Below, piece after piece: positions 59,256-64,000 of a DNA stretch of 64,000 nucleotides. Source of the stretch: UBA987 sp002292105. GTDB lineage: Bacteria > Bacteroidota > Bacteroidia > NS11-12g > UBA9320. A model generated the notes under the pieces. It ran no database searches. It had not been told where the DNA came from and saw only the letters and a list, made by a program, of their open reading frames with translations. The stretch covers positions 2,604,001 to 2,668,000 of the forward strand of contig OX044357.1 in assembly GCA_943846675.1 (NCBI GenBank), in the 5' to 3' direction. The number at the start of each line of letters is the position of its first letter. The first letter of the stretch is position 1. The translations under genes and the position numbers were made by a program.

Positions 59256-60143
59256 TTAAGATTTGGGGTGTAACTTATGTACTTTCTTTAAATGTGCGAT
59301 ATCGCTTTGGGCATATATTTGAGTTGAAGCCAAACTAGAGTGACCTAACAATTCTTTTATCGCCGCAATTTCTGCTCCATTTTGTAACAAATGTGTCGCA
59401 AAACTATGTCTCAATACATGTGGGCTTTTCTTCTCCACATTTGAATACTGTTTTAACCATTTGTTCACACAATTATAAACCCATTTTGGGTAAAGTGGTT
59501 TGCCATTTGGTAGAACAAAAAAGCGATTTGATGGATTATCTTGATTTTCAATTGTATTGATGTATTTGCTCAACAAGGATACCATCTCTTTCCCAATCGG
59601 AACGATGCGCTCTTTCTTTCCTTTACCAAATACTTTTATCTGACCTCGAACAAGATCAACATCTTCCGATTTCAAACCAATCAATTCAGCACGACGTATG
59701 CCTGTATTGTACAACAGCGCAATAACCGTAGATTCTAATGTACCGGCATCAGACAAAGAAGTAATGTCGTCGAACAATTTATTTGCCTCAGACTTACGTA
59801 CATAAGTTGGAACTTTAGATGGAAGTTTCAGATTTCGAACTTTGGCAGCTGGATTAATGTCAACAGAACCCATCATCCTCAGGTATTTAAAAAAAGACTT
59901 TAACGTACTAAGTTTACGATTGACAGTTGTTGCCTTCATGTTTGCCTCCATTAAAGACACAATCCATGACCGAATTATCGCGGTATTGGTTTGTTGAAAC
60001 GAGGTGACATCAAACTCCTTAATTTGATACACTTCAAATTGCTCTAAATCCTTTAGATATGCGTCTACGGTATGAGACGAATACGATTTCTGAAAACTCA
60101 GATAGTCGAGGAAATTTTGAAATAAATGAGCAGTAGTAACCAT
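59256..60143 (-). CDS. Tyrosine recombinase, XerC/XerD type
   Basis: The protein has 295 residues: N-terminal SAM-like core-binding domain (about 5-90) and catalytic domain with Arg150 (TGIRRAEL), Lys174 (FGKGKKER), His242-x-x-Arg245 (HVLRH), His268 (LGHSS) and Tyr277 (IYAQ), the full pentad. Length and residue spacing equal XerD/XerC. It sits between rpsU and hpf, a steady Bacteroidota arrangement, so it is a housekeeping dimer-resolution recombinase and not a phage integrase. Whether it is XerC or XerD is not decided. Confidence 0.92.
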   Translation of the reverse strand: MVTTAHLFQNFLDYLSFQKSYSSHTVDAYLKDLEQFEVYQIKEFDVTSFQQTNTAIIRSWIVSLMEANMKATTVNRKLSTLKSFFKYLRMMGSVDINPAAKVRNLKLPSKVPTYVRKSEANKLFDDITSLSDAGTLESTVIALLYNTGIRRAELIGLKSEDVDLVRGQIKVFGKGKKERIVPIGKEMVSLLSKYINTIENQDNPSNRFFVLPNGKPLYPKWVYNCVNKWLKQYSNVEKKSPHVLRHSFATHLLQNGAEIAAIKELLGHSSLASTQIYAQSDIAHLKKVHKLHPKS

Positions 60144-60190
60144 AGGCTACTGCAAGATAAGAAATTCTGAGCAGAATTACTTTGTAAGAA

Positions 60191-60373
60191 TTAGTTATTA
60201 AGGCTCTGCTTGTATTTAGCCTTAATCATCTGCATTCTTCTTTTAACAGATGGCTTTGTGAATTGCTTTCTATCTCTCAATTCTCTCAAAACCCCTGTAC
60301 GTTCAAATTTCTTCTTGAACTTCTTTAAAGCTTTTTCTACAGATTCGTTTTCTTTTACGTTAACAACTAACAT
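60191..60373 (-). CDS. rpsU: 30S ribosomal protein bS21
   Basis: The protein has 60 residues from ATG 60373. The frame extends 10 codons further upstream, but 'MLVVNVKENESVEKALKKFKKKFERTGVLRELRDRK' is the family start. In Bacteroidota bS21 takes part in hiding the anti-Shine-Dalgarno sequence of 16S rRNA. The bases before this ATG (AGAAGAAAAG) are purine-rich but are not a strong SD. It precedes the xerC-like gene by 47 bp. Confidence 0.95.
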   Translation of the reverse strand: MLVVNVKENESVEKALKKFKKKFERTGVLRELRDRKQFTKPSVKRRMQMIKAKYKQSLNN

Positions 60374-60400
60374 TCTTTTCTTCTGATTTTTTAAGGGGTG

Positions 60401-60431
60401 CAAATATGAGGTTAATTTTCATCTATTGCAA
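60401..60431 (-). promoter_or_regulatory. Promoter of rpsU
   Basis: On the minus strand TTG (60429-60431), 20 bases, CATATTTG (60401-60408), 7 of 8 to the -7 consensus. Leader of about 22-25 nt to the ATG. It overlaps the spacer after the acyl-CoA dehydrogenase stop at 60437. Confidence 0.65.
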
Positions 60432-60436
60432 CGTTT

Positions 60437-61576
60437 TTATTTTAATAGATGGCGACTAATTACCAATTTCTGAATTTCAGATGTCCCTTCGCCTATCGTG
60501 CATAGTTTGGAGTCTCTATAAAACTTCTCTACCGGATAATCCTTGGTATATCCATACCCGCCAAAAATCTGCACGGCATCGGTACTGACCTCAACTGAAG
60601 TTTCTGACGAATGATACTTTGCCATAGCCGACTCTTTTGTCATCGGTTTGCCAATGTTTTTAAGATAGGCCGCCTGGTATGTCAGCAACTCAGAACATTC
60701 AATTTTGGTTGCCATATCTGCCAGCTTAAACCCAATGGCTTGGAAATGACCGATAGGTTTACCAAACTGCTCTCTTTCTTTTGAATATTGCAACGCAGCT
60801 TCATAAGCTCCTTTTGCAATACCAATTCCCAAGGACGCAATACTTATTCGTCCTCCATCCAATACCTTCATGGCCTGGATAAACCCTTCACCCTCATTAC
60901 CGAGCATGTTGGCTGCCGGAATACGGCAATCATCAAAAAACAAACAAGCTGTCTCTGATGCACGCATGCCTAATTTATTTTCCTTTTTACCGCCACTGAA
61001 TCCTGGCGTACCTTTTTCAACTATAAATGCGGTCATTCCACGAGAATCACCTTTTTCACCCGTGCGCACAATCACCACGGCCACATCACCGCTAATGGCA
61101 TGTGTAATAAAATTTTTGGATCCATTTAACACCCACTCGTCGCCATCTTTGACGGCTGTTGTGTGCATCCCTCCTGCGTCAGAACCAGTTCCGGTCTCTG
61201 TTAATCCCCAAGCACCAATCCACTCTCCTGTTGCAAGCTTAGGAAGATACTTTTGTTTCTGTTCTTCATTTCCAAATGCCATAATATGACCCGTACACAA
61301 AGAGTTATGCGCAGCCATGGATAATCCGATACTACCGCATACTTTGGACACTTCAACAATGGCCGTTATGTATTCAAAGTAACCAAACCCAGAGCCTCCA
61401 TATTCTGTTGGTACCAAAATGCCCATTAATCCCAAATCACCCATTTTGCGAAAAAGGTCTACTGGAAAGTGTTGACTCTCGTCCCACTCCATTAGGTTTG
61501 GTTTAATTTCTTTGGCTGCAAAATCACGGATCATGTCCGCAATCATTTTTTGATTTTCGGTTTGTTCAAAGTTCAT
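60437..61576 (-). CDS. Acyl-CoA dehydrogenase
   Basis: The protein has 379 residues. 'GAWGLTETGTGSDAGGMHTTAVKDGDEWVLNGSKNFIT' is the FAD/substrate segment; 'DGGRISIASLGIGIAKGAYEAALQYSKEREQFGKPIGHFQAI' the helical domain; 'QIFGGYGYTKDYPVEKFYRDSKLCTIGEGTSEIQKLVI' the end with the catalytic Glu in GEGTSE. It closely resembles short/medium-chain and branched-chain acyl-CoA dehydrogenases. It oxidises acyl-CoA and passes electrons to ETF. It is the only beta-oxidation gene in the window. Confidence 0.95.
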   Translation of the reverse strand: MNFEQTENQKMIADMIRDFAAKEIKPNLMEWDESQHFPVDLFRKMGDLGLMGILVPTEYGGSGFGYFEYITAIVEVSKVCGSIGLSMAAHNSLCTGHIMAFGNEEQKQKYLPKLATGEWIGAWGLTETGTGSDAGGMHTTAVKDGDEWVLNGSKNFITHAISGDVAVVIVRTGEKGDSRGMTAFIVEKGTPGFSGGKKENKLGMRASETACLFFDDCRIPAANMLGNEGEGFIQAMKVLDGGRISIASLGIGIAKGAYEAALQYSKEREQFGKPIGHFQAIGFKLADMATKIECSELLTYQAAYLKNIGKPMTKESAMAKYHSSETSVEVSTDAVQIFGGYGYTKDYPVEKFYRDSKLCTIGEGTSEIQKLVISRHLLK

Positions 61577-61666
61577 TTTGAGATTTTTGAATATGCCGCG
61601 AATTTAATCGGAACACATGTAATTATAAAGCAATACTATCGACTAAAACAACGCTTTAGACTTGTA

Positions 61667-62437
61667 CTATTCTGTAAACAAATAACGCCCTTGATGGTTT
61701 ATTTGAATTTGCATGATTTGACCTGTTTGTTCGAAATGCTGATATACCGGTCTCAGGTTGGTCCAAAAGATATGTAACGCCCGATCTGGATATCGCGCCA
61801 ACAAAGATTTGTAGTTGGCGTAATTCATTCGATTCGGAAAAATATGAATCGGTATCTCCATTTGACCATTGTCTTTGGCCAACACCGACATCACATACAA
61901 TTCCTCAATTTTATCGTCCGTTATAGGTATACAACCAATCGTCAAACATCCACCGTGTAAAAATATTTGCCCTCCCAAATCGCTATGTTCACTTAACAAA
62001 CTATCAGACTTATTCGGGCAGTTCACCTTCAATGACAAATGATAGTTGCTGTTTGGATTAAACATACTAAAATGATAAAACCCCTCCGGTATTTGCTTAT
62101 CGCCTTGTTGCCGTTTTGGCCCCAAATCGCCCACATTGCTGCAAAACGGGTAGGTCTCAATTAAGGTATACATATTATCGGCCCTATTCTTCGCCCAAAC
62201 TTCTATACTTTCCTCCTTCTTGAACGCGCGTACATAAAGGTCGAAGCGTTCGGGTTGAATTCCAGCCAGTCTTAACTTCGTTTTGACGTCAACTTCCTTG
62301 TTTTCGAACGCTACTTTAACTCTTGGGAACTCCAACTGTGCAGACCTGAAGCCGATATTGTCATTTTCAAATTTCTGCCCAACATCGGATTTAAATCCCA
62401 AGGCAAGGACAGCTAATAATATTAATGATTTATGCAT
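61667..62437 (-). CDS. L,D-transpeptidase (YkuD) family protein
   Basis: The protein has about 256 residues from ATG 62437. A signal peptide (to about 20) is followed by a YkuD domain in the middle: 'TYPFCSNVGDLGPKRQQGDKQIPEGFYHF' and the catalytic block HGGCLTIGC (His163, Cys171 when counted from the ATG two codons upstream). It cross-links or modifies peptidoglycan in the periplasm. The extended C-terminus ('NRMNYANYKSLLARYPD') lies beyond the usual domain. It overlaps the SanA-like gene by 8 bp. Confidence 0.87.
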   Translation of the reverse strand: MHKSLILLAVLALGFKSDVGQKFENDNIGFRSAQLEFPRVKVAFENKEVDVKTKLRLAGIQPERFDLYVRAFKKEESIEVWAKNRADNMYTLIETYPFCSNVGDLGPKRQQGDKQIPEGFYHFSMFNPNSNYHLSLKVNCPNKSDSLLSEHSDLGGQIFLHGGCLTIGCIPITDDKIEELYVMSVLAKDNGQMEIPIHIFPNRMNYANYKSLLARYPDRALHIFWTNLRPVYQHFEQTGQIMQIQINHQGRYLFTE

Positions 62438-63068
62438 TTCCAATAGCTACTTTAGGTCCATAAAACTTAGGCCCTTTGCCGACCAATACATCCAACACAG
62501 CCTTAACTCTGGCCAATTTTTCGCGCAAAAGAACGACGTATCCTTGTCTAAAGGTGACATCTTGTGCATTATAACCAATGGCCTCAAGCCCCTTTACTTT
62601 ACTCAAAAACACAGCCCGTTGATTGTGAAATTTCTGAGAAACCACAATGATGTCTTTCTGCTCAAACACCTCTTTACAACGCACTACACTATCTAAAGTT
62701 CTAAATCCAGCGTAATCAAGGTAGATAACAAATTCTGGAACCCCCAAACTGATGAGAACCTGCTTCATGTCTGAAGATTCGTCATATCCTACGCGCCCAT
62801 TGTCGCCGCTCACAATGATGTATTTCACCTTGCCTGCTTTATACAATTCGGCAGCGGCAATCATTCTATTTTTGAAATAGGGATTCACGTAACCCTGTCC
62901 AGTTTTATATATCGTTCCCAAAACCAATGCCGTCTTTTTAGCTGGGACCGAGTCCAAATTGGTAAACACGCAGCCCTGACTCGAAGACTCCACTAATGTA
63001 TCGCAGAATGCCACAACACACAACAGCAGAAGTCCCAAGTAAAAAGATATACGTACTATTTTTTTCAT
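62430..63068 (-). CDS. SanA/YdcF-like (DUF218) membrane protein
   Basis: The protein has 212 residues. One N-terminal membrane helix (5-25), then the DUF218 domain: 'TALVLGTIYKTGQGYVNPYFKNRMIAAAELYKAGKVKYIIVSGDNG' and 'DYAGFRTLDSVVRCKEVFEQKDIIVVSQKFHNQRAVFLSK'. SanA relatives affect envelope barrier function and vancomycin sensitivity at high temperature; the reaction is unknown. It overlaps the upstream T9SS gene by 4 bp, so three envelope genes form one operon. Confidence 0.9.
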   Translation of the reverse strand: MKKIVRISFYLGLLLLCVVAFCDTLVESSSQGCVFTNLDSVPAKKTALVLGTIYKTGQGYVNPYFKNRMIAAAELYKAGKVKYIIVSGDNGRVGYDESSDMKQVLISLGVPEFVIYLDYAGFRTLDSVVRCKEVFEQKDIIVVSQKFHNQRAVFLSKVKGLEAIGYNAQDVTFRQGYVVLLREKLARVKAVLDVLVGKGPKFYGPKVAIGNA

Positions 63069-64000
63069 CTACCAATAACTACTTTTTTAACCAATGGCTT
63101 GGTTCCCTTATGTTGTATATGTAACCAGTAAATTCCAGGACTTATTATGGTTCTTCCATTATTTTTTTCTATCTCAATTCGCCTTCCATTTCTTTGAGTG
63201 ATTTGGCCTATTAACCGCCCTGACATATCAAATAATCCGATTTCCAGCGACAACAGTCGTGGGTTTTCGATATAGCAGCTTGTAGTGGTGCTGATGACCT
63301 TTATACCATTCTCTGGCCTAGATTTAGGAATAGACGAAGTCTGTTCTGGCGTATATCGATACAAGTTACCAAAACCCCCAGTTGATTCATCTGTAACATA
63401 TAATGCTCCTTTGTAAATTGAAAGGGCCTCTTTTTGGCTAAAGTGATCCAAGCTAAGTTGTTTTGGGTTTTTAAGATTGGGTTGCTGGCTAAAGTCGAAT
63501 TCCCAAATAAATGCACTACCTAACAAATACAATGTACTATCTGAGATATCGGCAGCCGTTACCCAAGCAATTTCTTTGATCATTCCAAGGTGGACTGAAT
63601 CACGTGGATAAACTGTATAGTCTCCAGGCTTAGCAGGCAACACATACATTTTGGTCATTCCAGAAAATGGGCTTGACCAATTCTTATTGAATAAATACAA
63701 TGAGTCTTGATAAAAAGCGATTGCCTCACAGTCGAACACTTTGTTGGATGCAGGTGGTGGGAACACCGTTTGATCACCATACTTAAATGTTATCGTTTCG
63801 GGATCAACTGTATCTGTCAACCATTTTCGGTAGTCTGGCAAAATCAATATTTCTAGATCTTCCCTATTGCTTCCATTATTTCCAAAGTTGCCAATAAAGA
63901 CGCGACCATCAGAAGCCACACTGATATCCTCCCAATCAACATTTCGACTGTTAGCCACTAAAACTTCTCTTTGGATAACTCCTAATGAATCCAGAAAATA
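63065..64000 (-). CDS. T9SS-secreted protein, 5' end outside the window (partial)
   Basis: The frame is open to the window edge (upstream codons read 'FLDSLGVIQREVLVANSRNVDWEDI'), so the start is missing. 'NVDWEDISVASDGRVFIGNFGNNGSNRED' with later 'DCEAIAFYQDSLYLFNKNW', 'KEIAWVTAADISDSTLYLLGSAF' and 'SQKEALSIYKGALYVTDEST' are blades of a propeller-like protein. The last 80 or so residues form a T9SS sorting domain ('FDMSGRLIGQIT', 'SPGIYWLHIQ', ending KKVVIGR). Function is unknown. First gene of an operon with the SanA-like and L,D-transpeptidase genes. Confidence 0.8.
   Translation of the reverse strand, partial: YFLDSLGVIQREVLVANSRNVDWEDISVASDGRVFIGNFGNNGSNREDLEILILPDYRKWLTDTVDPETITFKYGDQTVFPPPASNKVFDCEAIAFYQDSLYLFNKNWSSPFSGMTKMYVLPAKPGDYTVYPRDSVHLGMIKEIAWVTAADISDSTLYLLGSAFIWEFDFSQQPNLKNPKQLSLDHFSQKEALSIYKGALYVTDESTGGFGNLYRYTPEQTSSIPKSRPENGIKVISTTTSCYIENPRLLSLEIGLFDMSGRLIGQITQRNGRRIEIEKNNGRTIISPGIYWLHIQHKGTKPLVKKVVIGR

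Noticed and set aside
59256..60143. The tyrosine recombinase as a sign of an integrated element
   Set aside because: Length and catalytic spacing match XerC/XerD, and it sits in a stable housekeeping context between rpsU and hpf. No attachment repeats or element genes are seen, even though tRNA genes lie close by.

Overview
The window looks like chromosome of a marine-type Bacteroidota bacterium, most likely order Flavobacteriales. The evidence is four proteins with type IX secretion (T9SS) C-terminal sorting tails, almost no Shine-Dalgarno sequences, promoter -7 elements of the Bacteroidota form TAnnTTTG, and families typical of the phylum (BT_3928-type DoxX/thioredoxin fusion, putative porins, DUF1501/DUF1800 pair, DUF3467, flotillin-like FloA with NfeD). 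No genus is assigned. No phage, transposon, CRISPR array or integrated element is seen.

Layout: 1-10.5 kb holds envelope and secreted proteins and unrelated single genes, including a metallo-hydrolase broken by an in-frame TAG and a lipoprotein gene broken by a one-base frameshift. 10.5-10.8 kb is non-coding and carries an 8-bp tandem repeat. 10.8-22.2 kb holds metabolic and membrane genes: a DUF819 transporter-like protein, floA-nfeD, a lipid kinase with fructose-1,6-bisphosphatase, aspartate kinase, a MORN protein, and the ferredoxin-IscX-KdsC-like set. 22.25-22.56 kb carries two copies of a small transcription unit described below. 22.6-36.5 kb holds an alkaline-phosphatase-superfamily membrane enzyme, an FAD oxidoreductase, a porin, a double-OmpA-domain protein, a response regulator, a UvrD/PcrA helicase, RfbC, tryptophan 2,3-dioxygenase and a chromate transporter. 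36.5-45.7 kb holds gcvP, the BT_3928-type protein, the secreted DUF1501/DUF1800 pair and two small proteins.

45.7-60.4 kb is the core transcription/translation cluster, all on the minus strand and read from high to low coordinates: rpsU, xerC-like, hpf, tRNA-Thr(TGT), tRNA-Tyr, tRNA-Gly, tRNA-Thr(GGT), tuf, tRNA-Trp, secE, nusG, rplK, rplA, rplJ, rplL, rpoB, rpoC, then an intrinsic terminator. Full TTG-N20-TAnnTTTG-type promoters can be read in front of rpsU and in front of the tRNA genes. A hairpin and a TTG start codon sit between rplL and rpoB. 60.4-64 kb holds an acyl-CoA dehydrogenase, an L,D-transpeptidase, a SanA-like protein and a T9SS protein cut by the window edge.

The most unusual signal is at 22.28-22.55 kb. 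Two identical 65-bp sequences lie 161 bp apart, each behind its own Bacteroidota-type promoter at the same spacing. Each contains AGGAGG, an ATG nine bases later, and a U-tract terminator whose stem lies inside the would-be reading frame, so the predicted RNA ends before any stop codon. I read them as twin small RNAs (about 70-75 nt) exposing an anti-Shine-Dalgarno-complementary sequence. Their function is unknown.
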